Assembly: GCA_958295835.1 (NCBI GenBank)
Contig: OY282378.1
Span: forward strand, 806,001-870,000
Reading direction: 5' to 3'
Origin: an uncultured Gammaproteobacteria bacterium
GTDB lineage: Bacteria; Pseudomonadota; Gammaproteobacteria; HK1
DNA length: 64,000 nt
Numbering within the stretch: position 1 is the first letter of the stretch; each line of letters starts with the position of its first letter. Positions 37,433-47,477 of the stretch are shown here, one piece after another. The notes below the pieces were generated by a model. That model searched no databases, was not told where the DNA came from, and worked only from the letters and a program-made list of their open reading frames with translations. A program made the position numbers and the translations under genes.

Positions 37433-38845
37433 ATGAGCCCCCTCCCCGAAAAGATTCTCGACAGCAAGGTTTCCGTCTTTGGTTACCTCTGTCTGTGTCT
37501 GAACGTATTTGTCTTCAGCTCTCTCCTTGTTGCCGACCCGTTGACATTCCAGGCGCTGTCCAGGGAAGACTACTGGGTGGAGAATCTCACCGCGGTCTGG
37601 TTTCTCCTGGCGGGCCTCTTGTTGTTCGTCACGACCCTGGTGGAGCGGAGCTTCTTCCGGCGCTGCGTCTATATTCTCGGCGCTATGGCGATGGTGTTTG
37701 CCGCCGGTGAAGAAATCAGTTGGGGACAGCGCATCTTCGGGTTTGCGACGCCCGATTTCCTGATGCACTTGAATGAGCAGAAAGAATTCACGGTCCACAA
37801 TATCGCCAATAAATCGTTTGACATTATCTGGTTGAATGGCACGCTGATCCTGTGCATGACCACCAGCGCGGCTTTCTTTTGCCGGAAAGACCGGCTTTTC
37901 GGGATTCCGCTGCCGTCAATCCCGCTGATGCTGGGCTTTCTGATAGTAATTTCCTATGAGTCGGGAGCGAACCTCAGAGAACTCTCAGGAGAGAACCTCA
38001 GAGAGTACCTGGTGGGCGTCAAAAGATCCTTCGGGTTTGTTTTGATTGAGGAGAAGGGGCTGCTGCTGCTCTTTCTCATCTTCACGTTGCTTTCACGGCA
38101 AGTCGAATTGATCATTGCTTCCGCTGCAACGCTGGCGCTCGTTTTGGCTCTCACCTACGTGAACTACCATGGAAACGTCGATGTTGGAAGCGTGTATGAG
38201 ATGCGTGAGTATCTGTTCGGCATCGGCTGTCTTTTCTATTCTTTGGAGCTCGTGCTGGCTCAGGGACGGTTAGCGGCATTCTCATGGGCACCATTCAGCG
38301 GCCTGAAACGGCCGGTCGGACGGATTCCATTCTGGCTGATGGCCAGCTCTCTGGTAATTGCCGGCAGTGTCGGGTTGATGGTTTTTGAGTATTGCAACCT
38401 CAGGGCCAAAACCGACTCCATCGAGGAGGCATACCGGTCGATCACGGCCGGCGAGCCGGCGGTCCGCTCCAATTTTGACGTCTATCTCATCGAGAACGAG
38501 TTGGCCTACGTCAAGTCGCCGTGCGGCGCGCTGGATACGCAAGCACTTTTCTTTCTGCACATCGTCCCGGAGGCGGTGGAAGACCTGCCGGCCCACCGCC
38601 GGCGGTACGGCTTCGACAATCTGGATTTCCACTACGACGACTACGGCTCGATGCCGCTTCCGGACTTTGGCGGCAGGTGCATGGCGGTGCGTCGGCTGCC
38701 CGATTATCCTATTGTCGGCGTCATCACCGGGCAGTTCGCCCCCGGCGAAGGCTCAATCTGGAAAGCGTGGTTCCCGGTTCCCGTCCGCGCGGTCAGGGGC
38801 GAGCCCGGCGCCCGGTCCGCGCCGGGCAGGGCGGCCGGCCGCTGA
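37433..38845 (+). CDS. Multi-spanning membrane protein with periplasmic C-terminal domain, unknown function
   Basis: 470 residues. Nine or so hydrophobic helices (first VFGYLCLCLNVFVFSSLLVA) cover residues 1-320. The loop AAGEEISWGQRIFGF, with acidic and aromatic residues, is a conserved motif of uncharacterised membrane proteins found beside glycan genes. The last ~125 residues (RSNFDVYLIENELAYVKSPC, HIVPEAVEDLP, YGFDNLDFHYDD) form a soluble domain also found appended to membrane glycosyltransferases. It might be a transferase or polymerase-like protein; there is no direct proof. Base composition is AT-richer than the core genome. Confidence 0.7.
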   Translation: MSPLPEKILDSKVSVFGYLCLCLNVFVFSSLLVADPLTFQALSREDYWVENLTAVWFLLAGLLLFVTTLVERSFFRRCVYILGAMAMVFAAGEEISWGQRIFGFATPDFLMHLNEQKEFTVHNIANKSFDIIWLNGTLILCMTTSAAFFCRKDRLFGIPLPSIPLMLGFLIVISYESGANLRELSGENLREYLVGVKRSFGFVLIEEKGLLLLFLIFTLLSRQVELIIASAATLALVLALTYVNYHGNVDVGSVYEMREYLFGIGCLFYSLELVLAQGRLAAFSWAPFSGLKRPVGRIPFWLMASSLVIAGSVGLMVFEYCNLRAKTDSIEEAYRSITAGEPAVRSNFDVYLIENELAYVKSPCGALDTQALFFLHIVPEAVEDLPAHRRRYGFDNLDFHYDDYGSMPLPDFGGRCMAVRRLPDYPIVGVITGQFAPGEGSIWKAWFPVPVRAVRGEPGARSAPGRAAGR

Positions 38846-39123
38846 TTACCTCCGGGGCGGGAGTGCTGTAACATCTCTGTCCATGGGCGAAGCCCTCCCC
38901 TTCGACAGCCATCGATTCGTCAAGGATCCGACGGACAGCGACTTCACCGAGGGTCTTCGGTCAGCCGGTCGTGGCGAGATAATCCACGAAGCGGTGCGGA
39001 CCAACTGCCGCGTTGCGTGGGACGCGCCGTCGGCTGGCATATTGGCGGGTTTCACTACGACACAGGAACGAAAAGAGACTTGAACCTTGTGAGAAACAAG
39101 ATCCGAACCGGAGAGATCATTCC

Positions 39124-39714
39124 ATGAGCGATCCTGGAAAAGAAGCTCTATCCTGGCTGCGGAACCTCGCCGGGTTACTCGACGAGTCGACATGCCGACA
39201 CCAGGGAGATCCCATATCATTGGATCATGGCCTGAAAACCCTGCAACAGATCTGGTCGAGACAGATCGGTCACGACCGCTCGGTTTTCTGGATCGGCAAC
39301 GGCGGCAGTGCGGCGCTGGTTTCGCACCTGTCTCAGGACTTGATCAACAACTGCGGGGTCAGATCTCTGACTTTCAACGATCCTTCGCTGATCACTTGTA
39401 TGTCGAACGACTACGGGTATGAGCAGGTCTTCAAGCGTCCCTTGCTGACCCTCGCCGGTGAACAGGATGTTCTGATGGCGGTGTCGAGCTCCGGAATGTC
39501 GCCGAACATCGTGGATGCCGCCCGGGCCGCCCTCGATATCGGGATGAGCCTGGTGACGTTCTCGGCATTCTCGGCCAACAACCACTTGCACAAGCTGCAA
39601 TCCACACTTTCCTTCCATACGCCGACCGAGGTCTACGGTCACGCCGAACTCACCCATGAAGCGTTGATTCACGCCGCCATCGACACGTTTTCTCGAGAGG
39701 AAGGGGGTAGATGA
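39124..39714 (+). CDS. gmhA: SIS-domain phosphosugar isomerase (GmhA-like)
   Basis: 196 residues from MSDPGKEALSWLRNLAG. FWIGNGGSAALVSHLSQDLI is the phosphate-binding start of the SIS domain and VLMAVSSSGMSPNIVDAA the second phosphate loop. GmhA isomerises sedoheptulose 7-phosphate to heptose 7-phosphate. The coupled kinase downstream (ATGA overlap) supports a heptose role. GENGGS residues are intact, but a zinc ligand set was not verified. Confidence 0.82.
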   Translation: MSDPGKEALSWLRNLAGLLDESTCRHQGDPISLDHGLKTLQQIWSRQIGHDRSVFWIGNGGSAALVSHLSQDLINNCGVRSLTFNDPSLITCMSNDYGYEQVFKRPLLTLAGEQDVLMAVSSSGMSPNIVDAARAALDIGMSLVTFSAFSANNHLHKLQSTLSFHTPTEVYGHAELTHEALIHAAIDTFSREEGGR

Positions 39715-40739
39715 TCATCACTCGCACCCCTTACAGAGCCAGCTTGATGGGAGGCGGAACGGATTTCCCGGCTTTTTTTCGCGAACGCGGCGGCTTGGCA
39801 ATAAGTGCTGCGCTGAACAAGTATTTTTATGTCAGCATGACTCGTCGTTTCGACGACAGTATACGCTTGTCCTACTCCAGGACGGAGACGGTTCGGACGT
39901 CGAGAGACTTGGAGCACGACATAGCGCGTACGGTCCTTGCGCGGTACAACCTTCATTCCGGATTGGAGATCGGAATGATTGGTGAGGTTCCCGGGGGAAC
40001 CGGCTTGGGATCAAGCAGCGCCGTTGCCGTTGGATTGCTGCACGCGGTTCGAACCTCTTTTGGCTTGGAGTGCAGCGCGGATACGCTGGCAAGAGAATCA
40101 GTGATTATCGAGACTGAGCTGCTGAAAAAACCCATTGGATGGCAAGATCAGTATGGGGTAGCGTTCCCCGCCTTGAAGAAGATACTGTTCAATCGAGATG
40201 CTACGGTGCAAGTGGAACCGATGGCGCTGGCGCCCGAGGACCGAACGGCCCTGGAAGCCCACTCCCTGCTCGTGTACACGGGCGAGACGAGAAAAGCGGA
40301 GACGGTGTTGTCAGGCCAGTCATCAAATGTGGATGCCAATCAATCCGGTCTTGAGACCATCCGCAGTATTGCCCACGACATGGTGGCGGTCCTTCGGAAC
40401 AGTCCGCTCGACTTGCCGTTGATGGGATCGATGCTCAGTGAGAGCTGGATGATCAAGCGTACATTTGCTGCCAACGTCGCCAATCCGGCAATTGATGAGC
40501 TGTACCAAACAGGGATCGCGTCGGGGGCGTGGGGTGGGAAACTGCTTGGCGCCGGCGGTTGCGGTTTCCTGCTCTTCCTGGTGCCGGCAGAACGGCAGGC
40601 GGCCATGCTCTCCCGCATGGGAAACCCGCCGGCCTTCCCGTTGGTGCTGGATTCGACCGGCTCGCAGCTCATCCACGAAAGCGGGGGCGTCGGAGTGGTT
40701 TCTGATACGGAACGATACGATGAGAGCATTAATTATTGA
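39711..40739 (+). CDS. hddA: GHMP kinase, D-glycero-alpha-D-manno-heptose 7-phosphate kinase-like
   Basis: 342 residues, starting within the stop of gmh[20 protein letters not shown] is the HddA-type substrate loop, [20 protein letters not shown] the GHMP ATP loop, and [18 protein letters not shown] motif 3. The product would be heptose 1,7-bisphosphate on the way to GDP-heptose. The phosphatase gmhB and nucleotidyltransferase hddC are not in the window, so the pathway is either completed elsewhere or broken. Confidence 0.82.
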   Translation: MIITRTPYRASLMGGGTDFPAFFRERGGLAISAALNKYFYVSMTRRFDDSIRLSYSRTETVRTSRDLEHDIARTVLARYNLHSGLEIGMIGEVPGGTGLGSSSAVAVGLLHAVRTSFGLECSADTLARESVIIETELLKKPIGWQDQYGVAFPALKKILFNRDATVQVEPMALAPEDRTALEAHSLLVYTGETRKAETVLSGQSSNVDANQSGLETIRSIAHDMVAVLRNSPLDLPLMGSMLSESWMIKRTFAANVANPAIDELYQTGIASGAWGGKLLGAGGCGFLLFLVPAERQAAMLSRMGNPPAFPLVLDSTGSQLIHESGGVGVVSDTERYDESINY

Positions 40740-40831
40740 TAATAAATGGCTTGCTGGTCTCGTCCATGGTGCGGTACGCTTTCGTCGCAACCTTTCGAGG
40801 ATTGGGCGCTGAAGTTGGCAAAGGATACGCG

Positions 40832-41812
40832 ATGAATCATCGAAACCGAGTGCTGGTGACCGGGGGGGCAGGATTTCTCGGGTCACATCTGTGCGAACGG
40901 CTGCTTGCGGAAGATTCCGAAGTCCTCTGCGTCGACAATTACTTCACAGGGTCTCGAGACAACATCGCCGCCATGTTATCGAATCCGAATTTCGAGACCC
41001 TCAGACACGACATCACGTTTCCGCTCTACGTCGAGGTGGACCAGATCTACAATCTAGGCTGCCCGGCTTCGCCGATTCACTATCAATTCGATCCCGTGCA
41101 GACCACCAAAGTCAGCGTGCATGGCGCGATCAACATGCTGGGACTCGCAAAGCGGCTGCAAGCGCCCATTCTCCAGGCATCAACCAGCGAAGTGTACGGC
41201 GATCCCGAGATGCATCCGCAAACGGAGGACTATTGGGGCAACGTCAACCCGATCGGCCTGCGCGCATGCTACGACGAGGGCAAGCGGTGCGCCGAGACGT
41301 TGTTCTTCGACTACCGACGCCAGCACGGTATGCCGATCAAGATCGCGCGAATATTCAATACCTACGGACCGCGCATGTTGGTTGATGATGGCCGCGTCAT
41401 GTCCGCCTTCATGGTGCACGCCCTGCGCGGCGAGCCACTCACGGTCTACGGTGATGGTGGCCAAACCCGTTCCTTCTGCTACGTAGACGACATGATTGAT
41501 GGCCTGGTGAAGTTGATGAACACCCCCCACGAAGTCACCGGGCCGATCAATCTTGGCAATACGAGGGAGATCACCATTCTGGAGCTCGCAGGCAAGATCA
41601 TTCGTCTGACCGGCTCGAAATCGGACATCATCCACAAGGAGTTGCCGAAGGACGACCCGCGACGTCGGCGACCCGACATTACGAAGGCCGGGGACATTCT
41701 CGGCTGGGTGCCTTCCACGACGTTGGAAACGGGAATCGAGAAGACGATCGATTTTTTCGATCGTCTTCTGAATACGGAGCATATCTCTCCCCTCTCATCT
41801 CCAGGATACTGA
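40832..41812 (+). CDS. NAD-dependent sugar epimerase, UDP-glucuronate decarboxylase (UXS)-like
   Basis: 326 residues from [17 protein letters not shown]; the frame is open further upstream but without similarity. The Rossmann motif [10 protein letters not shown] is at 9-18, the catalytic serine region is [15 protein letters not shown], and the YxxxK motif is YDEGK in [23 protein letters not shown] and [11 protein letters not shown] follow. The wording is that of UXS, which makes UDP-xylose from UDP-glucuronate. A related epimerase function is possible. Confidence 0.88.
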   Translation: MNHRNRVLVTGGAGFLGSHLCERLLAEDSEVLCVDNYFTGSRDNIAAMLSNPNFETLRHDITFPLYVEVDQIYNLGCPASPIHYQFDPVQTTKVSVHGAINMLGLAKRLQAPILQASTSEVYGDPEMHPQTEDYWGNVNPIGLRACYDEGKRCAETLFFDYRRQHGMPIKIARIFNTYGPRMLVDDGRVMSAFMVHALRGEPLTVYGDGGQTRSFCYVDDMIDGLVKLMNTPHEVTGPINLGNTREITILELAGKIIRLTGSKSDIIHKELPKDDPRRRRPDITKAGDILGWVPSTTLETGIEKTIDFFDRLLNTEHISPLSSPGY

Positions 41813-41910
41813 ACGTCGAACTCCTCTTCGGCGAGCGCGGGTTCAGGCCCGATGCCACGTTCCCGGATGCAGCGGTGTGACCCAACAGCCTTGTTGGGGC
41901 GCCTGTCCGG

Positions 41911-42207
41911 TCAAGGGTGCGGGCGAAGCACGTAGGGCCGCTCGTTCGGCTTCAATGAAAGCATCGCCGCCTCCGTGTCGAAGACGAGCTCATCCAGCGA
42001 TTCACCGTCCTGGGAAACGGTGAATGGTCTGCCAACCCAATCCGTTGGCTGGTCGAACAGTATCGTCAGCGGCTGATTGAACCTGCCGTTGTCCAGACCG
42101 TCGGACAGCGTAATCTCGATGCTTTCGGTTCCGGGGCTGCCCTCGACCGCTTCAACCGTTATCACGGCATTCTCTCTTTCCCGGACATAAAGGGTGATGT
42201 CCTTCAT
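41911..42207 (-). pseudogene. C-terminal fragment of an unidentified protein
   Basis: 98 codons, opening at MKDITLYVRERENAVITVEA and ending NERPYVLRPHP. The content is of beta-sheet type (SIEITLSDGLDN, FNQPLTILFDQPTDWVG, LVFDTEAAMLSLKPNE) and looks like a real protein end. Some polysaccharide deacetylases end in a similar domain, but I do not recognise it firmly. Upstream on this strand, sequence is antisense to the asnB fragment, so the 5' part was lost at a junction around 42210-42240. Confidence 0.45.
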
Positions 42208-42240
42208 CGGAGCCGTCCAGAAATCGCGCGCCGCGATGGA

Positions 42241-42795
42241 TTGAACGTCTTTACGGAACCTGAAACCGTCCTGAACGAATCCGCACGCTGGCCCGATGCG
42301 CTCGAATTCGCGGCTCGGTTGATGGCGGTCGACAGCCTGAGCTACCTTCCGGATGACATTCTCGTCAAGGTGGACAGGGCGGCGATGGGCGTGAGTCTCG
42401 AGACGCGCGCGCCGTTCCTGGACCGTCACGTCATGGAGTTCGTCTGGCGGTTGCCGCTGTCTTTCAGGATCCGCAACGCTCGGAGCAAGTGGGTGTTGCG
42501 GCAGGTGCTCTACAAGTACGTACCGATGCGGCTCGTTGAACGGCCGAAGGCGGGATTCTCCATACCGCTCGCGTCGTGGCTGCGTGGTCCGCTCAGGGAT
42601 TGGGCGGAGGCGTTGTTGGACGGCGGACGGCTGCGGGCGGAGGGTTTCTTCGATCCGCGGCCCATCCGTCGGAAATGGTATGAATTTCTGACCGCGCACG
42701 GGCAATGGGAGCCGCATCTCTGGAACATTCTGATGTTTCAGGCATGGCTGGACCGCAGCCGACGGGAACTCCGGGCCAGGCGCACCGCGCCATGA
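42241..42795 (+). pseudogene. asnB: Asparagine synthase (glutamine-hydrolysing), C-terminal part only
   Basis: About 184 codons matching the end of AsnB-like proteins: YLPDDILVKVDRAAMGVSLE, TRAPFLDRHVMEFVWRLPL, KWVLRQVLYKYVP and ERPKAGFSIPLASWLRGPL. The glutaminase domain and the ATP-pyrophosphatase loop SGGVDSS are missing, so some 420 residues are absent. Such proteins often sit in capsule clusters. The head joins directly to the opposite-strand fragment, which shows a rearrangement. No start codon or ribosome site is convincing. Confidence 0.85.
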
Positions 42796-42945
42796 GCGCC
42801 CGAACAGTCTTCTTCAGCCCGTCACACCCCGCGGCCTGAAGAAGACACTGACCGGCGGGAATGGCGTTCCTGCCTGTCCTCGCCGCATTGAGCACGGCGG
42901 GGACGCTGCTTTTCGGGATTCGTGATCAACAAGCCTGATCTCTGC

Positions 42946-44175
42946 TCACGCACCGGAGTGACCCTTCAGCTCCACCTTGACGTTCTCCTCCGCCGACAGG
43001 CCACCGTAGTACTCCCGCAGGATGTCGAGGACCTCGAGGCGGCTGAAGGTGTCCGGCACCTCGTCGCCCTCCGAGAGCATCTTGCGCAGCTTCGTCCCCG
43101 AGAGCAGCAGCCGGTCTTCCGGATCGTGGGGGCAGGTGCGCATCGACGCCATCTGCGCGCACCGCGCGCACCAGAAGGTCCAGTCGATCCTGATGGGCTT
43201 CGTCTCCAGCGCATCGGCGTCGATCTCGTCGAAGATGCGATGCGCGTCGAACGGGCCGTAGTAATCCCCGACCCCTGCATGGTCGCGTCCGACGAGCAGG
43301 TGCGAGCAGCCGTAGTTCTGGCGGAACAGCGCGTGCAACAGCGCCTCGCGGGGACCGGCGTAGCGCATGTCGAGGGGATAGCCGGCGTGCATGACGGTGT
43401 TCGCGACGAAGTAGCTCTCGATGAGGGTGTCGATGGCGCGGGCGCGCACCGAGGCGGGTACGTCACCGGGCTTCAGGTTGCCCAGCAGCGAGTGGACGAG
43501 CACCCCGTCGCAGATCTCGATCGCGATCTTGGCCAGATATTCGTGCGACCGGTGCATCGGGTTGCGGGTCTGGAACGCGGCGACGGTGCTCCAGCCGTTC
43601 GCTTCGAACCGCGCCCGGGTCTCGGCCGGGGTCAGGAACAGCGCGCCGAACTCGTCGGGGAAGCTTCCGGCGGAGAGCACCGTGAGGCGGCCGGCGAGAT
43701 TCACCTCCCCCTGCTCCATCACCATCTTCACGCCGGGGTGGTCGAGGTCGGTGGTGCGAAAGACCGAGCGGCATTCATGGGCCTTGTCGATGGCGTACTT
43801 CTCGGTGACCGCGAGTATCGCCATCGGGGCCGAGGCGTCGGGAGCGAGGAGTGCGATCTCGCTGCCCGTTTCGATCCCACCGGCGGTGTCGGCATCCACC
43901 GACAGAGTGATCGGGATCGGCCAGAACAGGCCGTCGGCGGTGCGCATCTCGTCGCAGACGCCGCGCCAGTCCGCCTCGCCCATGAAGCCTTCGAGCGGCG
44001 TGAACCCGCCGATGCCGAGCATCACGACGTCGCCGGCCTCGCGAGACGACACCGGCACCGCGGGCAGGCGCCCGGCCCGCTCGCGCGCGGCGGCGAGGGC
44101 CTCGCCCTCGGGCATCAGGGGCCGCAGGGAGGTGCCGCCCTGCGGGCCGCCGTGCGGGCGAACGAGACTTGCCAT
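42946..44175 (-). CDS. sat: Sulfate adenylyltransferase (ATP sulfurylase), dissimilatory type
   Basis: 409 residues. [16 protein letters not shown] carries the ATP-binding QxRNPxHxxH motif, and [14 protein letters not shown] the GRDHAG motif. A cluster of Cys near [16 protein letters not shown] is the zinc-binding site seen in the sulfur-oxidiser and sulfate-reducer enzymes. Heterodimeric CysDN would look different. In sulfur-oxidising bacteria Sat runs in reverse, making ATP and sulfate from APS and pyrophosphate. Neither aprAB nor qmo lies beside it in this window. Confidence 0.93.
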   Translation of the reverse strand: MASLVRPHGGPQGGTSLRPLMPEGEALAAARERAGRLPAVPVSSREAGDVVMLGIGGFTPLEGFMGEADWRGVCDEMRTADGLFWPIPITLSVDADTAGGIETGSEIALLAPDASAPMAILAVTEKYAIDKAHECRSVFRTTDLDHPGVKMVMEQGEVNLAGRLTVLSAGSFPDEFGALFLTPAETRARFEANGWSTVAAFQTRNPMHRSHEYLAKIAIEICDGVLVHSLLGNLKPGDVPASVRARAIDTLIESYFVANTVMHAGYPLDMRYAGPREALLHALFRQNYGCSHLLVGRDHAGVGDYYGPFDAHRIFDEIDADALETKPIRIDWTFWCARCAQMASMRTCPHDPEDRLLLSGTKLRKMLSEGDEVPDTFSRLEVLDILREYYGGLSAEENVKVELKGHSGA

Positions 44176-44696
44176 CGAACATCCTCCTGACCGCGATCAT
44201 GCGGTCCGTGGTGCGCGCCGGACCCGCTCATCGGTACCGTCACGCGATTCACGAAACGTGTCGGGATTCGCCGACCGGCTCGGCCTCGGGGGCGCGCCGA
44301 CCTCGCCGGATGGCGCTCGACGATACATTGCCGCGCCGTTGACGGACTGCGCCATGCGCGTTCGCCGCAACCATAGGGGGTTGTTCGGCGAGGGCCAAGC
44401 AATTTTCCCTTGAATCGCCATAAACTACGCTTATCGCCCGAGCGATACCCCATGTAAGCATTCGGCCGGCCCGTGAGACTGCTCATTCCTGCCCCCGGAA
44501 TCTACCCCCGGCCCGGTGCCCGGGGGCTCTCGCAGCTCGATGCCTTGCCCCCATGGGCCGACCGAAAGGCAACCGGGCAGCATCCCTCGCCCTCCACGCT
44601 CTTGCGCCGTGCCGTGTCCTTGCGCGGCGATTCGGCATCTTCTCGACGTGCCGCGCCCCGGCCCTGTCCCGCACCCCCGCCCACCGGCCACGCGCC
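44176..44696. other. Intergenic region between divergent sat and LysR regulator
   Basis: 521 bases with no gene that I can support; the ORFs here are shadows. As LysR proteins usually bind between themselves and a divergent target, promoter and operator sites for sat and the regulator are expected here. An AT-rich patch around 44400-44455 (AATTTTCCCTTGAATCGCCA and following) is the best candidate for a promoter. Confidence 0.4.
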
Positions 44697-45590
44697 ATGA
44701 TCGACCGGCGGCTCCAGGTATTCCACGCCGTCGCCGAGCTCAAGAGCTTCACCCGCGCCGGCCAGCGGCTGCACATGACGCAACCGGCGGTGACCTTGCA
44801 GATTCGCCACCTCGAAGAGCATTTCAACACCCGGCTCTTCGACCGCGAGCACAACCGGATCGAGCTGACCGCGGCGGGACGGCAGGTGGAGAAGTACGCC
44901 AAACGCATCCTCGCGCTGTACTCCGAGATGAATGGCTCGCTCAGGGAGCTGGCCGACGACATGGCCGGCACGTTGATGCTCGGCGCGAGCATGACCATCG
45001 CGGAGTACGGCCTGCCGCGACTGCTCGTGCGCTTCAAGCAGCGGTTCCCCGAGGTGAACGTCCGCCTGCTGATGTCCAACACCGGCGGCATCGTGCAGAT
45101 GGTGGTCGAGAACCGGATCGATCTCGGACTCGTGGAAGGACCGGTGCACAACCGCAGCCTCGCGGTGCGGCGTTACGACCTCGACAGACTCGTCGTCGCG
45201 CTTCCCCCCGAGCACCCCCTCGCGGGCGAGCCGCGCCTCCCGTTCACGGCGCTGCGCGGCGTGCCGCTGATCCTGCGCGAGGAGGGCTCGGGAACCCGTG
45301 AGGTGTTCCTCGATCACGCTCATGCGGCTGGCTTCGCACTCGACGACTTCGACGTGGTCATGGAACTCGGGAGCCCCGAAGCGATCAAGGGCGCGGTCGA
45401 AGCCGGTCTGGGCATCACCATCATCTCCATCGCGACCCTGCGAAAGGAGATCGCGCAGGGCACCCTGCGGGCGGTGGATCTCGACCCGCCGGTCGAGCGC
45501 CCGTTCTCGTTCGTGCACCAGAAGCAGAAATTCCGGGTCCCTGCCGTCGAGGAGCTGCTGCGCTTCGCAACCATCGGCAGAGACGCCTGA
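44697..45590 (+). CDS. LysR-family transcriptional regulator
   Basis: 297 residues from MIDRRLQVFHAVAELKSFTR; the upstream in-frame codons do not match. The N-terminal winged HTH has GQRLHMTQPAVTLQIRHLEE. The effector domain (about 90-290) has GTLMLGASMTIAEYGLPRLL and GSPEAIKGAVEAGLGITIIS. It is similar to CbbR/CysB-like regulators. It diverges from sat and probably controls it and perhaps itself, sensing a sulfur- or carbon-metabolite; the ligand is unknown. Confidence 0.9.
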   Translation: MIDRRLQVFHAVAELKSFTRAGQRLHMTQPAVTLQIRHLEEHFNTRLFDREHNRIELTAAGRQVEKYAKRILALYSEMNGSLRELADDMAGTLMLGASMTIAEYGLPRLLVRFKQRFPEVNVRLLMSNTGGIVQMVVENRIDLGLVEGPVHNRSLAVRRYDLDRLVVALPPEHPLAGEPRLPFTALRGVPLILREEGSGTREVFLDHAHAAGFALDDFDVVMELGSPEAIKGAVEAGLGITIISIATLRKEIAQGTLRAVDLDPPVERPFSFVHQKQKFRVPAVEELLRFATIGRDA

Positions 45591-45693
45591 CACCGGCAAG
45601 GCCCGAGCACCATCGATTGGGCGCGCGTCCCCGGCGGACGGGCGGCGGGCGTTCCCATTCGCACGATTGCCGCCATCCGTTTAGCATCGTGCG

Positions 45694-46620
45694 ATGCCCG
45701 CCGGGACCTCCTCGCATTCCCCGACCCGACCGCGAATACTCGATCCCGGCGACGCTCGCGGTATCGCGTTGGCGCTGCTGTCGGCAATCGGCCTCGGTCT
45801 CTCGATAGCGATTGCACGTTACGCCTACGAAGGCGGCACCAACGGACTGACGGTGGCATCGTTACGCTCGCTCGCGCTCGCCGCCGCGCTGTTCGTGTAC
45901 TGTCGGGCGACGGGACGTTCACTGGGCCTGGGACGCGCGGATCACCGGCGTTGCGCGTCGCTCGGGTTGCTCATGGCGATGGGGTTCTACGGCAACGTCG
46001 GGGCGGTCGAGTACATCTCGATCGGGCTCACTGCACTGCTCTTCTTCACCTTTCCGCCTCTCATCGGCCTGATCCAGGCGATGCTGGACCGGGCTTGGCC
46101 CGCCCCTGCGAGGACCGCGGCGCTCGCGATGGCGTTCGCGGGGCTCGCGACGATGCTCGGGGCCTCGCTCGGGGCGTCCGATCCGCACGGGGTGGCGCTG
46201 GTGCTCGGCGCGGCGGTCGCGGTCGCACTGAACTCGGTGGGCGTCGTGCGCTGGGTGGGCCACGTCAACCCCCTGGTGGCGATGTTCCACATGGCGGTCA
46301 CCGCGGCGGTCGCGCTGCCGGCGCTGGCCCTTGCGACCGGCAGCGTGCAGCTCCCCGTATCCGGGACCGGATGGACGGCCATGTTCGGGGTCATCGCATT
46401 GCAATGCGCATCGCTGCCTCTCTACTTCGTCGCCATCGCGCGCATCGGAGCGCTGGAGAGCGCGATGCTGGCGAACATCCAGCCGGTCACCAGCATCGTT
46501 GCCGCGCGGGTGCTCTTCGGCGAGCTGCTCGGCGCCGCACAGCTCGTCGGTGGGGCGATGGTGCTGGCGGGGGTCATGCTCATGCAGTGGCACGATGCGC
46601 GATCGAGGCGCCGATCATGA
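45694..46620 (+). CDS. EamA/DMT-family transporter
   Basis: 308 residues with ten predicted membrane helices in two EamA repeats, such as GIALALLSAIGLGLSIAIAR, then SLGLLMAMGFYGNVGAVEYI, and in the second half VALVLGAAVAVALNSVGVV and ESAMLANIQPVTSIVAARV. These proteins export metabolites or amino acids across the inner membrane. The substrate is not predictable. It is downstream of the LysR gene by about 100 bases and could be a target. Confidence 0.88.
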   Translation: MPAGTSSHSPTRPRILDPGDARGIALALLSAIGLGLSIAIARYAYEGGTNGLTVASLRSLALAAALFVYCRATGRSLGLGRADHRRCASLGLLMAMGFYGNVGAVEYISIGLTALLFFTFPPLIGLIQAMLDRAWPAPARTAALAMAFAGLATMLGASLGASDPHGVALVLGAAVAVALNSVGVVRWVGHVNPLVAMFHMAVTAAVALPALALATGSVQLPVSGTGWTAMFGVIALQCASLPLYFVAIARIGALESAMLANIQPVTSIVAARVLFGELLGAAQLVGGAMVLAGVMLMQWHDARSRRRS

Positions 46621-46632
46621 GCGCCGGCGCGA

Positions 46633-47328
46633 TCAGTCTTCGGCGCGTGCGCGCAGTCCCTCGACGTCGAGCAGCACGATGTCCTGTCCCTGCACGCGGA
46701 TCAGGCCATCCTTCATCAACCGCGCGGCGACCCGGGAGAACGTCTCGGGCTGGATGCCGAGGCGCGAGGCGATGACGTTCTTCGGGGCGGTGAGGTGGAC
46801 CTCGGGGGAAAGGGGGACGTCACCCGGCACTTGCCCGATCAGATAGCCGGCGAGCCGGGAGACCGCGGAGTGGAGGGTGAGCTTGTCGATCTCGTCCACC
46901 TGCTGGCGGAGCCGATTGCTCAAGCTGGCGAGCATCCGGAAGCAGGTATCGACGGACTCATGCAGCACGCCGTGCATCGCCTCGCTGCTGAAGCCGAGCA
47001 GCACGCTCGGCTCGATCGCCTCGGCGCTCACCGGATAGCCGCGGTCGGGCTCCATGAACATCACCGCCTGCGCGAACACCTGTCCCGGCTGGATGATTTC
47101 GATGATCTTCTCGCCGCCGCTCGGCGAGTTGCGAAAGAGCTTGAGCAGACCCGTGTTCAGACGGAAGAACTGCCGCGCCGGCTGCCCGTGATCGAACAAC
47201 CGCTGACCGCCGTCCAGACGAACCACTCGGGTGCTGTCGACCACGACCCGAAGCTGCCCCGGATCGAGCGCGGTGAACAGATCGATCTTGCGCAGCTCGT
47301 CTGCAATATCCTGGCTCGGCCTTTCCAT
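46633..47328 (-). CDS. Crp/Fnr-family transcriptional regulator
   Basis: 231 residues from MERPSQDIADELRKIDLFTA. The N-terminal cyclic-nucleotide-like beta barrel covers about 15-135 (FDHGQPARQFFRLNTGLLKL, IIEIIQPGQVFAQAVMFME), followed by the dimer helix and a winged HTH (LTAPKNVIASRLGIQPETFS). FNR-type N-terminal iron-sulfur cysteines are missing, so it is nearer to DNR/Dnr-like heme-sensing or other non-FeS members. Target genes are unknown. It is convergent with the EamA gene. Confidence 0.88.
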   Translation of the reverse strand: MERPSQDIADELRKIDLFTALDPGQLRVVVDSTRVVRLDGGQRLFDHGQPARQFFRLNTGLLKLFRNSPSGGEKIIEIIQPGQVFAQAVMFMEPDRGYPVSAEAIEPSVLLGFSSEAMHGVLHESVDTCFRMLASLSNRLRQQVDEIDKLTLHSAVSRLAGYLIGQVPGDVPLSPEVHLTAPKNVIASRLGIQPETFSRVAARLMKDGLIRVQGQDIVLLDVEGLRARAED

Positions 47329-47477
47329 CGGCGGTCTTTCGGAGCGAGCCGATTGCACATTCGTGCGCCCCGGGCGTCGTGTCGCCGGTACGCTCTCTAC
47401 ATCATCATGATGGAACTCGGAACCGACTCCTCGGGGCTGACTTCGCGGGCGAATTCCGTTCCCCGGCAACGCCGCCG

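Noticed and set aside
42208..42717. Extension of the minus-strand fragment upstream of 42207 as a 268-residue protein
   Set aside because: It is antisense to the clearly recognisable asnB part and shows no family features.
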